Source: Candidatus Rokuibacteriota bacterium (GTDB taxonomy: Bacteria > Methylomirabilota > Methylomirabilia > Rokubacteriales > CSP1-6). Taken from it: a stretch of 48,041 nucleotides of DNA. The notes under the pieces were generated by a model. That model was not told the origin of the DNA. It searched no databases and worked only from the letters and a program-made list of their open reading frames with translations. The position numbers were made by a program, and so were the translations under genes. Where the stretch lies: NCBI GenBank assembly GCA_003221455.1, contig QHRX01000205.1, forward strand, positions 1 through 48,041. The letters are read 5' to 3'. Below, piece by piece: positions 1-8,292 of the stretch (positions are counted from its first letter, which is position 1; each line of letters opens with the position of its first letter).

Positions 1-949
1 CATCAAGGGGCGCCCGGTCCAGCTCGTCCTCGAGGACGACAAGACGACCAACCCGGGCGCCGTGGCGGCGCTCCAGCGGCTCCTGGAGGACAAGGAGATC
101 GCGGGCGTCCTCGGCCCCATCCGGTCGACGCAGATTCAGGCGCTGCTCCCGACCGTCAACGAGGCGGGCCTGCCCGTCATGATCGGGGGCTCGAACTACG
201 GCCTCACCCACAGCGGGAGCCGGTGGGTCTTCCGCACCCGGCCCCACGACGGGTTCAGCGCCCGGGTCATCGCGAAGTTCGCCGTCGATGACCTGAAGTT
301 CCAGAAGGTCGCCGTCATCCACTCGACCGACGCCTTCGGGAGCGGCGGCCGCGATCTGGTCGTGCAGGAGCTCACGAAGCTCGGACGCCCCCCCGTCCTC
401 GTCCAGGGCTACAACAACGGCGAGAAGGACTTCACGGCGGTGCTGACCGCGGTGCGGCAGTCGGGCGCCGACGGCCTCATCACCTACATGACGTTCTCCA
501 CCGACGTCGGCATCATGGCCAAGCAGATCAAGCAGCTTGGGATCAAGGCGGCCTGGCTCGGCTCGCCGTCGATCACCGCGATCGACGGGCGGAAGCTCGC
601 CGGCGACGCCCTCTACGGGACCTACGGCGTCACCGACTTCCACGCCGACGCGAGCCCGAAGTCACGGGAGTTCGCCGCGGCCTACCGGGCCAAGCACGGG
701 AGCACCCCCGACCTCTACGCGGCCTCGTCGTACGACGCGATGCTCGTGCTGGCGGAGGCGATGCGGCGGGCGCCCGACCTCCGGCCCGACAGCATCCGGA
801 CGGCGATCCTCGGAATCCAGAACTTCTGGGGGGCGGAGTACGTCTACAACTTCGACGACAACGGCGACGGCCTCGACCACTACCACATCGTCCGGAACGA
901 GAACGACACGATCAAGCTCTTCAAGACGATCCGGGTGCCCAGAAGCTAG
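1..949 (+). CDS. Branched-chain amino acid/amide ABC transporter substrate-binding protein (5' partial)
   Basis: The reading frame is open from base 2, so the N-terminus, including the export signal, lies upstream of the window; about 315 residues remain. The first visible residues (IKGRPVQLVLEDDKTTNP) match the N-lobe of periplasmic binding proteins of the LivK/Peripla_BP_6 type, followed by the typical ILGP-like segment (GVLGPIRSTQ) and, further on, the SSYDAMLVLAEAM helix of the C-lobe. The protein should bind a small amino-acid- or amide-like ligand in the periplasm and deliver it to the permeases encoded next. It ends 2 bases before the LivH-type gene, so it is the first visible gene of a livK-H-MG-F operon. 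The ligand cannot be read from the sequence. Confidence 0.9.
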   Translation, partial: IKGRPVQLVLEDDKTTNPGAVAALQRLLEDKEIAGVLGPIRSTQIQALLPTVNEAGLPVMIGGSNYGLTHSGSRWVFRTRPHDGFSARVIAKFAVDDLKFQKVAVIHSTDAFGSGGRDLVVQELTKLGRPPVLVQGYNNGEKDFTAVLTAVRQSGADGLITYMTFSTDVGIMAKQIKQLGIKAAWLGSPSITAIDGRKLAGDALYGTYGVTDFHADASPKSREFAAAYRAKHGSTPDLYAASSYDAMLVLAEAMRRAPDLRPDSIRTAILGIQNFWGAEYVYNFDDNGDGLDHYHIVRNENDTIKLFKTIRVPRS

Positions 950-951
950 GC

Positions 952-1836
952 GTGGCGATCCTGGGCCAGCTCGCCTTCACGGGGCTCGCGATCGGAGGAG
1001 TCTACGCCCTCATCGCGCTCGGCATCGTGCTGATCTACCGCGCGACGAACGTCGTGAACTTCGCCCAGGGCGAGTTCTGCATGCTGGGCGCGTACGCGCT
1101 GGTCTTCATCTGGCAGGGCGCCCGACTCGACTACTTCCTGGCCGCCGCGGTCGCCCTCGGCCTCATGGCCATCCTCGGCCTCCTGTTCGCCCTCGGCCTC
1201 TACTACCCGCTCCGTAACCGGAGCTTCCTGCCCGTGATCATCGCGACCATCGGGGCGTCGATCATGTTCCAGAACGGCGCCCTCGCCGTCTTCGGGCCGA
1301 GCCCGGAGAAGGTCCGACCGGTCATCGAGGCCGGTCCGACCGGCGGCGTCATGCTCGGCGGCATCTTCTTCGACTACCAGTACGTGGTCATCCTCGGCGT
1401 GACGCTCGTCCTCGTCGTGACCCAGTACGCGTTCTTCGAGTACACCCTGCTCGGCAAGAAGATGCAGGCGACCTCGCAGGACAAGGACATGGCGCGCCTC
1501 CTCGGCATCCCGGTCACCCTGATGATCGCGCTCACCTTCATCTACAGCACGGCCCTGGGCGGCCTCGCCGGGATGCTGGTCGCCCCCATCTACTTCGTCA
1601 CCCACAAGATGGGCGCGGTCCTCGGGCTCAAGGCGTTCGCGGTCACGATCGCCGGCGGCTTCGGTGACGTGCGAGGGGCCATCGCGGGCGGCCTCGCCCT
1701 TGGGGTCATCGAGACCTTCGGCGCCGCCTATGTCTCCGTCGTCTATAAGGATGCCTTCGCCTTCCTGCTGCTGATCCTCTTTCTCCTCTTCCGCCCGCAG
1801 GGGATCTTCGGCGAGAAGGTCGCCGAGAAGGCCTGA
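952..1836 (+). CDS. livH: LivH-type permease of branched-chain amino acid ABC transporter
   Basis: Inner-membrane permease of 294 residues with a GTG start two bases after the preceding stop. It is hydrophobic throughout and carries the LivH N-terminal signature GLAIGGVYALIALGIVLIYR followed by NFAQGEF, which lies close to the substrate path in this family. The C-terminal half holds the loop that contacts the ATPases (around AFAVTIAGGFGDVRGAIAGG). Length matches the family (about 290-310). It should pair with the LivM domain of the next gene to form the channel. Gene order and tight spacing show translational coupling within the operon. Confidence 0.92.
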   Translation: MAILGQLAFTGLAIGGVYALIALGIVLIYRATNVVNFAQGEFCMLGAYALVFIWQGARLDYFLAAAVALGLMAILGLLFALGLYYPLRNRSFLPVIIATIGASIMFQNGALAVFGPSPEKVRPVIEAGPTGGVMLGGIFFDYQYVVILGVTLVLVVTQYAFFEYTLLGKKMQATSQDKDMARLLGIPVTLMIALTFIYSTALGGLAGMLVAPIYFVTHKMGAVLGLKAFAVTIAGGFGDVRGAIAGGLALGVIETFGAAYVSVVYKDAFAFLLLILFLLFRPQGIFGEKVAEKA

Positions 1837-1844
1837 GGGCGGCC

Positions 1845-3590
1845 ATGGGGCGCGGCCGCTCGGGAGTCGCCGCGATCGCCCTCGGGCTGCCGCTCGTGAT
1901 CGCGCTGCCGCTCGCGGTCACGACCCGCTACGGCACAAACCTCCTGATCCTCGCGGCGGCGTTGAGCATCTCGACCCTCGGCCTCACCGTCCTCCTCGGC
2001 TACGCCGGCCAGATCTCGCTTGCCCAGGCCACCTTCTTCGGGGTTGGCGCCTACGCGGTCGCGCTTGGCACCTCGCGCTGGGGCATGGACTGGTGGTTCG
2101 CCCTCCCGCTGGGGCTCGGCGCGGCGACCGCGGCCGGGGTCGTGCTCGGCATGACCACGCTCAAGCTCGGCGGCCACTATCTCGCCATGGTCACGATCTG
2201 CTTTCAGATCATCTTCAGCCAGATCGCCACCAACTGGGTCGCGGTGACGGGCGGCCCCGACGGGATCAGCGGGATCCGGCGCCCGCGCTTCTTCACCCCG
2301 CTCGACACGGCGCAGCAGTACGCGTGGTTCGCCCTCGGGGCGCTCTTTCTGGTCGGCGTCGGCGTGTGGTTTCTCAGGGACAGCGCCCTCGGCCGCTCGA
2401 TGCGCGCGGTCCGCGAGAACGAGCTCGCGGCCGAGGCCCTCGGCGTCGACAGCCTCCGCGTCAAGGTCACGGCCTTCGCGCTGAGCGCGGCGATCGCGGC
2501 GCTCGGCGGCGCGCTCTACGCCTCCGGGTTCCGCTATATCAGCCCGGACACCTTCAGTCTCGACCAGTCAATCGAGGTCCTGGCGATGGCCTTGGCCGGC
2601 GGCGCCCAAGCAGTCCCCGGCTCGATCATCGGCGGGTTCCTCCTCACGTTCCTGCCCGAGTGGCTCCGCGACCTGAAGCGGATCTATCTGGTCGTCTACG
2701 GGGCGGTGATCATCCTCGTCATCCTCTTCATGCCCGAGGGCCTCTGGGGCTGGGCCCGCCTCCTCGGGCGGCGCCTGGCACGGCCGCGGCCGCTCCGGCC
2801 GGCCCGGCGCCCGCTGCCCGTCGGCGGTCGGGGCGAGGCCGGCGAGACGATCCTCGCGCTCGAGAACCTCGGCAAGCACTTCGGCGGCCTCAAGGCCGTC
2901 GACGGCGTCGACTTCGCGGTCCGGCGGGGCGAGGTCCACGCGCTGATCGGACCGAACGGCTCGGGCAAGACGACCTGCATCAACCTGATCTCCGGCCTCT
3001 ACCGGCCCACGTTCGGCCGCATCCGCTTCCTGGGCCGCGAGGTCGCCGGCATGCGACCCAACCGGGTCGCCCGCCGCGGGATGGCGCGCACCTTCCAGAA
3101 CATCCGCCTGTTCCGCGACCTGAGCGTCTGGGAGAACGTCCTCGTCGGCGCCCAGCGGGCCCTCGGGGGCGAGGCGGCGGTGCGGGAGCGGGCGGCGGCC
3201 GCGCTCGAGTTCGTCGGCCTCGAGGCGCAGGCCGCCGAGCGCGCCCGGAACCTGCCGTACGGCACCCAGAAGCTCGTCGAGATCGCCCGGGCGCTGGCGG
3301 GCACCCCCGAGCTGCTCCTCCTCGACGAGCCGGGCGCCGGGCTCAACCAGAGTGAGAAGCAGGAGCTGGTCGACCTGCTCAAGCGGCTCCGCGCCCACGG
3401 GCTGACGATGCTCCTGGTGGAGCATGACATGTCGCTCGTGACCCAGCTGAGCGAGGCGATCACCGTGCTCAACTTCGGCAAGAAGATCTCGGAAGGGAAG
3501 CCCGACGACGTGCTCGCCGACCCGGTCGTCGTCGAAGCCTACCTCGGCAACCGGGACGCCGCCCTCGGCCTTGCGCGCGAGCATGCTTGA
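1845..3590 (+). CDS. LivM-LivG fusion: permease and ATPase in one polypeptide
   Basis: The 581-residue protein joins two subunits that are usually separate. Residues about 1-310 form a LivM-type permease with many membrane segments and the [21 protein letters not shown] motif region; a basic, proline-rich linker (about 310-330) leads into a LivG-type ATPase. The ATPase has Walker A GPNGSGKT near residues 368-375, an ABC signature of the LivG style ([15 protein letters not shown]), Walker B with [10 protein letters not shown] and the switch histidine in LLVEHDM. The ATG start lies 8 bases after the livH stop. The livF start overlaps its 3' end by 8 bases. The fusion fixes one ATPase to one permease; the other half-sites come from LivH and LivF. 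There is no frameshift and the linker is in frame. Confidence 0.9.
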   Translation: MGRGRSGVAAIALGLPLVIALPLAVTTRYGTNLLILAAALSISTLGLTVLLGYAGQISLAQATFFGVGAYAVALGTSRWGMDWWFALPLGLGAATAAGVVLGMTTLKLGGHYLAMVTICFQIIFSQIATNWVAVTGGPDGISGIRRPRFFTPLDTAQQYAWFALGALFLVGVGVWFLRDSALGRSMRAVRENELAAEALGVDSLRVKVTAFALSAAIAALGGALYASGFRYISPDTFSLDQSIEVLAMALAGGAQAVPGSIIGGFLLTFLPEWLRDLKRIYLVVYGAVIILVILFMPEGLWGWARLLGRRLARPRPLRPARRPLPVGGRGEAGETILALENLGKHFGGLKAVDGVDFAVRRGEVHALIGPNGSGKTTCINLISGLYRPTFGRIRFLGREVAGMRPNRVARRGMARTFQNIRLFRDLSVWENVLVGAQRALGGEAAVRERAAAALEFVGLEAQAAERARNLPYGTQKLVEIARALAGTPELLLLDEPGAGLNQSEKQELVDLLKRLRAHGLTMLLVEHDMSLVTQLSEAITVLNFGKKISEGKPDDVLADPVVVEAYLGNRDAALGLAREHA

Positions 3591-4332
3591 GCTGCGGGAG
3601 GTCCACGCCGCCTACGGCCACGTCACCGCCCTCCGCGGCGTCTCGCTGGAGGTTCGCGCAGGCGAGATCGTGGCGCTCCTCGGCGCCAACGGCGCCGGCA
3701 AGTCGACGACCCTGCGGCTCGTCTCGGGGCTCGTCCATCCGGCGCAGGGCGCCGTCACCTTCGAGGGCCGGCCGATCCACCGGCTCCCGCCCGAAGCGAT
3801 CATCCGGCTCGGGATCGCCCATGTCCCCGAGGGCCGGCGCGTGTTCCCCGGCCTGACCGTCCGCGAGAACATGCGGCTCGGCGCCGTGATTCGCCGTGAC
3901 GCGATCGGCATCGCGGCGGACATGGACCGGATGCTGGCCCTCTTCCCCGACCTCAGGCGGCTGGAGCGCGCCCTCGGGTGGACGCTCTCGGGCGGCCAGC
4001 AGCAGATGCTGGCGATCGCGCGCGGGCTCATGGCCCGGCCTCGGTTGCTCCTGATGGACGAGCCCTCGCTCGGCCTGGCGCCGATCCTCGTGCAGTCCGT
4101 GTTCCGCACGGTCGAGCAGATCAACCGGGAGTTCGGCACGACCGTGCTCCTGGTCGAGCAGAACGCGAGCATGGCGCTCGGCATCGCCGCCCGCGGCTAC
4201 GTGCTCGAGACGGGGCGGGTCGTCCTGGCGGGCGCGGCGGGCGAGCTCCTGCGGGACCCTGAGGTGCGCGAGGCGTACCTCGGCGGCCGGCGGAAGGAGC
4301 GCGGCGCGGTTGACAGGAATCCCGCGCGCTGA
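3583..4332 (+). CDS. livF: LivF-type ATP-binding protein
   Basis: Second ATPase of the transporter, 249 residues from the ATG at 3583, which overlaps the end of the livM-livG fusion by 8 bases; the in-frame TTG at 3571 is less likely because the family starts with [12 protein letters not shown]. It shows Walker A GANGAGKS, the Q-loop, the signature LSGGQQQMLAIAR and Walker B LLLMDEPSLGLAP, all typical of LivF. It would form the nucleotide-binding pair with the fused LivG domain at the cytoplasmic face. A promoter-like sequence for the next gene remnant sits inside its last codons. Confidence 0.92.
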   Translation: MLELREVHAAYGHVTALRGVSLEVRAGEIVALLGANGAGKSTTLRLVSGLVHPAQGAVTFEGRPIHRLPPEAIIRLGIAHVPEGRRVFPGLTVRENMRLGAVIRRDAIGIAADMDRMLALFPDLRRLERALGWTLSGGQQQMLAIARGLMARPRLLLMDEPSLGLAPILVQSVFRTVEQINREFGTTVLLVEQNASMALGIAARGYVLETGRVVLAGAAGELLRDPEVREAYLGGRRKERGAVDRNPAR

Positions 4333-4339
4333 CTAGACT
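4310..4339 (+). promoter_or_regulatory. Sigma70-like promoter inside the end of livF
   Basis: TTGACA at 4310-4315 and TAGACT at 4334-4339 are separated by 18 bases. A GGGAGA ribosome-binding site and an ATG at 4364 follow. The gene it once drove is now broken, so this may be a relic promoter. Confidence 0.55.
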
Positions 4340-4363
4340 CGGCGCCGACCTGGGAGACCGCCC

Positions 4364-4540
4364 ATGACCGTCCGTCGCGCCATCCTGCCGGCCGTCCTCC
4401 CCCTTGCGCTCCTGGCGCCCTCGTGGTGGCCGGCTCCCGGCCGCCCGCCGCCGCCCAGGGCACTTCAACCTGATCGACACCAAGCTGGCCATCGTGCTCG
4501 CGATGGTCACGTTCGCCTCGCTACGCCAGGAGGCGGCCGC
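4364..4540 (+). pseudogene. Remnant of a secreted-protein gene (frameshifted signal peptide)
   Basis: A promoter, ribosome-binding site and ATG precede a signal-peptide-like start (MTVRRAILPAVLPLALL). The frame then turns into an arginine/proline-rich shadow. Shifting frame after about residue 17 restores a signal peptide with a plausible AAA-Q cleavage site (ALVVAGSRPPAAAQG) that soon meets a stop, and the third frame continues as HFNLIDTKLAIVLAMVTFAS. Two or more frameshifts are needed to read through, so I call a decayed gene. Its original identity is unknown; the layout (promoter, signal peptide) would suit a binding protein or lipoprotein. Confidence 0.5.
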
Positions 4541-4858
4541 TATTGACGGCGCCGGCCTGCTCCTCCTTAGCATCGACACGCGTTGGCAGACAGTGTTCTC
4601 GAAAGAGTTCGCGCCTGCTCGTGTCTTAGCGAAGGATCTGAGGAGGGGGCGGGTGCCCCGCCGACCCGCTACGGGCTGGTTAAGTGGAGCGTACCTGTCT
4701 AATCCGACGGGAATTAGACGACTTCTGGATCGTGCCCGATCCTGCGCTATCGGTTGCGGGCAGCCCATGGGTACTCGGCCTGACGGGCTCGCCGGGCCGC
4801 GGCGGATCGACGAGGCGCGAGGGAGAGACGGCGGCTTGGGCCAGTCAGGCTGAGCGGC
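4541..4858. other. Gene-free stretch, about 320 bases, in decayed islet
   Basis: Lower GC than the flanks. Short open frames here (for example a GTG-led frame from 4684 to 4908) run into the FkbM gene on the other strand and have no recognisable content. TTGACG at about 4544 followed by TAGCAT 19 bases later resembles a weak promoter, but no gene follows. I see nothing else. Confidence 0.4.
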
Positions 4859-5686
4859 TCACACAGGACGTGCTAGTAGGTCCAGGTGGTCTAGCCTGCT
4901 GGCCGTAAAGTCCGAAATGATCTCAGCGTTGCTTTGGGCCACCGGACTGGCGCCCTGAGCGCGGTCGATGACGAACAGCCGATATCCCAGGGCGCGTAGC
5001 TCGTCAAGGTAATCCTCCGGTTCGATGGCTGAACGCCAGGGGAGAGCAGACGGCGTGAACTCGCTGAACAGGAGAGGGCGGTGCCGACGGAGCAGCGCCC
5101 GCATCCCCTTGAGCGCCCGCCCCTCGGCGCCTTCGATGTCCATCTTGACGATGTCGACCCTACGCTCGTCGGCCAGGAACGCATCTAGGGTCACGGCCTG
5201 GACCAGAGACGCACCTGCGGGTGGGTCGCCGATGTTGATGCCACCGTTACTGTCATCATTCACGAATTCCACGAGACCCTCGAAGTCCGCCACCGCCAGG
5301 GGATGTACGGTGACATTTTGAAAGCGATTGACCTTGAGACTCATGCTCAAGAGCGCGCAGTTGTCGTCGAGCGGCTCGAACGCGATGACCTTGCCGGTGG
5401 GTCCGACCCGCGATGCTGCCATGAGCGTGTAGTAGCCAACATTTGCGCCGACGTCGACCATGACCATCCCCGGCCGGAGCAGCGGCCGCATAACTGCGGT
5501 AACATGCGGCTCGTAGCGTCGCTTAAGGGCGATCCTCGCACCGATGGCCCAATCGTCGAGCCGGACGTACATCCTGAAGTCCGACAGCTTGAGTAGCACG
5601 GGACCTCGAATCGGCACGAACCGCTTCAGGACGGCTCGACGGTCGAAGGCGAAGCGCGCGAGTCGGTGGACAATTCGGGTAAGCAC
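4859..5686 (-). CDS. FkbM family SAM-dependent methyltransferase
   Basis: 275 residues, GTG start. The S-adenosylmethionine site VDVGANVGYYT lies at residues 77-87, followed by the acidic FEP motif (103-105) that binds the ribose, and the FkbM hallmark KMDIEGAEG at 181-189. FkbM proteins usually O-methylate sugars or polyketides, often in polysaccharide or natural-product loci, but no such locus is present, so the substrate is open. Base composition is visibly lower in GC than the transporter genes on either side, and the gene is flanked by pseudogenes, which suggests transfer. A TAGAAT hexamer (5701-5696) ends 9 bases before the start, with no Shine-Dalgarno site, so the mRNA may be leaderless. 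Confidence 0.88.
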   Translation of the reverse strand: MLTRIVHRLARFAFDRRAVLKRFVPIRGPVLLKLSDFRMYVRLDDWAIGARIALKRRYEPHVTAVMRPLLRPGMVMVDVGANVGYYTLMAASRVGPTGKVIAFEPLDDNCALLSMSLKVNRFQNVTVHPLAVADFEGLVEFVNDDSNGGINIGDPPAGASLVQAVTLDAFLADERRVDIVKMDIEGAEGRALKGMRALLRRHRPLLFSEFTPSALPWRSAIEPEDYLDELRALGYRLFVIDRAQGASPVAQSNAEIISDFTASRLDHLDLLARPV

Positions 5687-5695
5687 TGTGCGCGT

Positions 5696-5701
5696 ATTCT
5701 A
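5696..5701 (-). promoter_or_regulatory. -10 element of the FkbM gene, leaderless spacing
   Basis: TAGAAT on the reverse strand ends 9 bases before the GTG start at 5686. No clear -35 hexamer is seen at 16-18 bases upstream. Confidence 0.4.
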
Positions 5702-5802
5702 AGTCGTCATCATCTCTTCTCTGGAGCGAGGAGCACGTCGAACCAAGCGCCCGCATTCCTGCATCGTGGCGACTTTGGTTCGCCTACCTAGGGCGCCCTG
5801 GA

Positions 5803-6305
5803 CTAGCCGCCGGCGTACCGCCTCGCGGCGTCCTCGACCTGGTCCCAGCCCTACCGCGCGAAGCCGGACCGGGCCTCAGGCCGGGGTCGGGCGGCCCAGC
5901 AGCGGGCGTCCTGCCCTTGCTGCCTGAGCCAGCCTTCGACGCTAGCGACCATCGTGTGCCCAGGCGCGACGTACAACAGGCCCAGCCGATCGAGCCGAAC
6001 TTCTCCTGGTTCCTGCGGGCGTCTTGGTCCAGCCTCCCCCTGACGCGGACCACCAGCAGCTTCTTGGCCGGGAAGTAGAAGTCGAATTTCATCGGCCGGC
6101 CGCCCTGTACCAGATCATGGACCTGGCCGTCGTCCCCGGTGACGGTCCCGACTCAGTCGATCACGTGGGGACCGCAGAGCTGCGTGAGCCGACGGTGTTG
6201 ATGAAGGTAGTGCTGAAGGCGGCGACGGTGGTCGGCCTGCCTGAGCACGTCCTACTCTTCGTCCGCGTTGAGGTCGTCGACAACGCGGGTCGCGTAGTCA
6301 GACAT
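5803..6305 (-). pseudogene. Decayed gene with restriction-endonuclease-like segment
   Basis: Reading the reverse strand from ATG 6305 gives MSDYATRVVDDLNADEE, a TAG stop, then readable sequence (DVLRQADHRRRLQHYL), a TGA stop, then VTGDDGQVHDLVQGG and MKFDFYFPAKKLLVVRVRG, all in one frame. Near 5975 the sensible reading moves to another frame (LGLLYVAPGHTMVASVEG, later GWDQVEDAARRYAGG), ending at the TAG at 5805-5803. Two stops and a frameshift mark a pseudogene. The DFYFP...LLVVRVRG segment resembles the D-x(n)-strand core of small endonuclease-like folds, but this is only a resemblance. Only the 102-residue piece from 6092 to 5784 remains open, half of it out of frame. Confidence 0.45.
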
Positions 6306-6376
6306 CACAGACCGTAGATGTCGCCATGTGATCTCATCCACGAGCCATCAGCTGATGCCCCATAACGCGTCTTGAC

Positions 6377-6679
6377 GGCGTCTGCCATCTTCCAGCTGGC
6401 CCCGGCCCTGCTCCCCTCATCATCCCGCTGCTTGTCGCGATCGGTATCTACACCTTCCTCTACTCATGGAACGAGTACCTCTAAGCGCTCCTCTCCTGAC
6501 GGGCGAGCGGGACATCACCTTCCCGCTGGCTGATGTCGAACTTCCTGGCGACGGACGACACACCCTGGAACCTCTTGGTGGCGGTGTCGGTCTACTCTCT
6601 GCCGCCGGTCTGCCTCTACTACCGCTCCCGACGGTACCTGACGGCGGGGCTCGTCAGCGGCTCGGTGGCGGGGACGTGA
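6377..6679 (+). pseudogene. C-terminal remnant of a MalG-like carbohydrate ABC permease
   Basis: From 6419 the forward strand reads IIPLLVAIGIYTFLYSWNEYL, a TAA stop, ALLS, a TGA stop, then in the same frame SNFLATDDTPWNLLVAVSVYSLPPVCLYYRSRRYLTAGLVSGSVAGT and a final TGA at 6677-6679. This matches the C-terminus of MalG-type permeases: the EAA-loop exit helix ending in SWNEYL, the segment with TPWN, the LPP-helix, and the closing RRYL.AGL..G.V.G motif. The EAA loop just before (FQLAPALLP) is in a different frame. Two internal stops and a frameshift show it is dead; upstream parts of the gene and partner subunits are absent. Confidence 0.72.
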
Positions 6680-6696
6680 CCGGCCGGCGGGCGGGG

Positions 6697-7014
6697 TCAC
6701 CGGGCGCCGAGGCGGAGGCGCTCGACCGGCTTGCCCCCGAGCAGGTGCTCCTCGATGATCGCGTCGACCTCCTCGGTGGTGCGCACGGTGTACCAGATCC
6801 CCGCGGGGTAGATCACCACCGACGGCCCGAACTCGCACTGGTCGAGACAGCCCGCCTGGTTGACGCGCACACGGCCGGGCACGCCCCGCGCCTTCACCGC
6901 CTTCTTGAAGTAATCGCGGAGAGCCTCCGAGCCCTTCTCGGCGCAGCACCCGCGGGGGTCGGAGGGGTCGCGCCGGTTCATGCAGACGAAGACGTGAATG
7001 TCGTAGGGCTTCAC
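6697..7014 (-). CDS. Thioredoxin-like [2Fe-2S] ferredoxin
   Basis: 105 residues with a GTG start. Cysteines at positions 11, 23/24, 56 and 60 in the context VCMNRRDP...GCC and AGCLDQCEFGP match the thioredoxin-fold 2Fe-2S ferredoxin family (Shethna type, also the NuoE C-terminal fold), followed by the usual VIYPAGIWY segment. It should act as a small soluble electron carrier in the cytoplasm; no redox partner is adjacent. A TAGAAT -10 element (7029-7024) lies 9 bases before the start without Shine-Dalgarno site, so the gene is probably leaderless. It diverges from yjbQ. Confidence 0.88.
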   Translation of the reverse strand: MKPYDIHVFVCMNRRDPSDPRGCCAEKGSEALRDYFKKAVKARGVPGRVRVNQAGCLDQCEFGPSVVIYPAGIWYTVRTTEEVDAIIEEHLLGGKPVERLRLGAR

Positions 7015-7023
7015 ACTCTCGCC

Positions 7024-7029
7024 ATTCTA
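7024..7029 (-). promoter_or_regulatory. -10 element of the ferredoxin gene, leaderless spacing
   Basis: TAGAAT on the reverse strand, 9 bases before the GTG at 7014; same hexamer and spacing as at the FkbM gene. The -35 region is not recognisable. Confidence 0.45.
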
Positions 7030-7160
7030 CCGCGACCCTCCACGACCTGCTCGAGCCCCACGCGCCCCTGCGGGCGACTCCCGACGGGGTGGCCCCGGCG
7101 ACGGCGGCCCGTCCGCGACGCGCGTCCCGTCCTGTTCGGCCCCCGGTCGCACCGTCGCGC

Positions 7161-7166
7161 TACAAT
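7161..7166 (+). promoter_or_regulatory. -10 element of yjbQ, leaderless spacing
   Basis: TACAAT ends 9 bases before the ATG at 7176. There is no Shine-Dalgarno site between them. The -35 region is weak. Confidence 0.5.
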
Positions 7167-7175
7167 CGGGCCGGC

Positions 7176-7571
7176 ATGCAACAGAGCATCCGCCTCCGGA
7201 CCAGGAAGAAGTTCGAGGTCGTCGACCTGACGCGCGAGGTGGCGGCGGTCGTGGCGGAGGCGCGCGTCGACGAGGGAATCTGCACGGTCTTCGTCCGGCA
7301 CGCGACCGCGGCCGTCATCATCAATGAGAACGCCGACCCGGGCTTCCGGACGGACGTCGTCGCCGCCCTCGACAAGCTCTTCCCCGAGGGCGTCTGGGAG
7401 CACGACAAGGTCGACGACAACGGTGCCGCTCACCTCAAGGCGGCGTTCCTCGGCCCCTCCGAGACCGTCCCCGTCCGTCAGGGACAGCTCCTGCTCGGGA
7501 CATGGCAGGGCATCGCGCTGGTCGAGTGCGACGGCCCCCGCGAGCGCGAGGTCATCGTCGACGTCCGCTGA
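7176..7571 (+). CDS. YjbQ/UPF0047 family protein (secondary thiamine-phosphate synthase type)
   Basis: 131 residues from the ATG at 7176; the open frame extends upstream, but the family begins with MQQSIRLRTRKKFEVVDLT and the -10 element supports this start. Family marks are CTVFVRHATAAVIINENADP near the N-terminal third, then GAAHLKAAFLGPSETVPV with the conserved histidine, and GTWQGIALVECDGPREREV at the end. YjbQ proteins have a weak thiamine-phosphate synthase activity in Escherichia coli; the true role is not settled. It stands alone and converges on a cytochrome gene, with a strong hairpin between them. Confidence 0.9.
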   Translation: MQQSIRLRTRKKFEVVDLTREVAAVVAEARVDEGICTVFVRHATAAVIINENADPGFRTDVVAALDKLFPEGVWEHDKVDDNGAAHLKAAFLGPSETVPVRQGQLLLGTWQGIALVECDGPREREVIVDVR

Positions 7572-7632
7572 GCGCGACGGGCACCTCCGGGCGCCGCGTC
7601 CCCGGCCCGGGTGCCGGCCGCCGGGGCGGCTC

Positions 7633-7658
7633 GGCGGAGGCCCGGCGCGGCCTCCGCC
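7633..7658. terminator. Perfect 10-bp hairpin between convergent genes
   Basis: GGCGGAGGCC (7633-7642) and GGCCTCCGCC (7649-7658) form a 10-bp perfect stem with a 6-base loop, midway between the stops of yjbQ and the pentaheme cytochrome gene. It has no U-tract; position suggests a bidirectional terminator. Confidence 0.6.
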
Positions 7659-7704
7659 AGGGTAGCAGGGGCGCGGCGGTGCAACCCGCCCCCCGGCCCG
7701 CCCA

Positions 7705-8274
7705 TCAGTGACCAAATGTCGCGTGGCACTCGCGGCAGACGGGCTGAACCCGGGCGCGTGAGATGAAGTCGAGCCTCGCCTCGCTGTCGGTCGTGTGCGA
7801 GCTGTGGCAGCGGACGCAGGGGATCGAGACGCTGTCGTGGTCGCGGATCGCGTGATAGGAGTCCGGACTTCCCCCGCCCTCCTCGTCGCCTCCCCCGCGA
7901 TCCGCGAGGATCGGGGTGTGGCAGCGGCGGCATTCGGCCGGTCGCAGCGGGAGCCGCATGTGATCCGGCTCGCGGTAGGCGCCGCTCAGGAAGCGAAGCG
8001 TGTCCACGCCCGCGACCGCCCAGACCCGGACGCGCATCACCCGGTCGGCGCCCCCGTGACAGTCGATGCAGCGCACGTCCTTCCGTGACTGGTGGAGTCC
8101 CGCCAAGTCGGCGGGCGGCGCGGCCCGGAAGCGCGTGAACTTCGCCTCGTGCAGGTGGCAGGAGATGCAGAAGCGGTTGTCGCGCTCCTTGGCCGCGAGC
8201 CCGGCGAGGAAGAGGGCGGAGACGAGGGCGGCCCCTCCGAGCGCTCCGGCCCCGAGCGCGAGCGTCCGGAGCAC
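7705..8274 (-). CDS. Membrane-anchored pentaheme c-type cytochrome (NapC/NirT-like)
   Basis: 189 residues with one N-terminal membrane anchor (about residues 5-27) and five CxxCH heme sites at residues 36-40, 69-73, 115-119, 153-157 and 180-184. The anchor plus the first two sites resemble NapC/NirT quinol dehydrogenases, which pass electrons from quinols in the membrane to periplasmic partners, but those usually have four hemes. It begins 18 bases after a gene for a secreted single-heme protein, so the two are likely co-transcribed and may exchange electrons. The terminal reductase or oxidase is not visible. Family assignment is approximate; the heme count is read directly. Confidence 0.85.
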   Translation of the reverse strand: MLRTLALGAGALGGAALVSALFLAGLAAKERDNRFCISCHLHEAKFTRFRAAPPADLAGLHQSRKDVRCIDCHGGADRVMRVRVWAVAGVDTLRFLSGAYREPDHMRLPLRPAECRRCHTPILADRGGGDEEGGGSPDSYHAIRDHDSVSIPCVRCHSSHTTDSEARLDFISRARVQPVCRECHATFGH

Positions 8275-8292
8275 GGGGCCGCCCGCCCGCTC

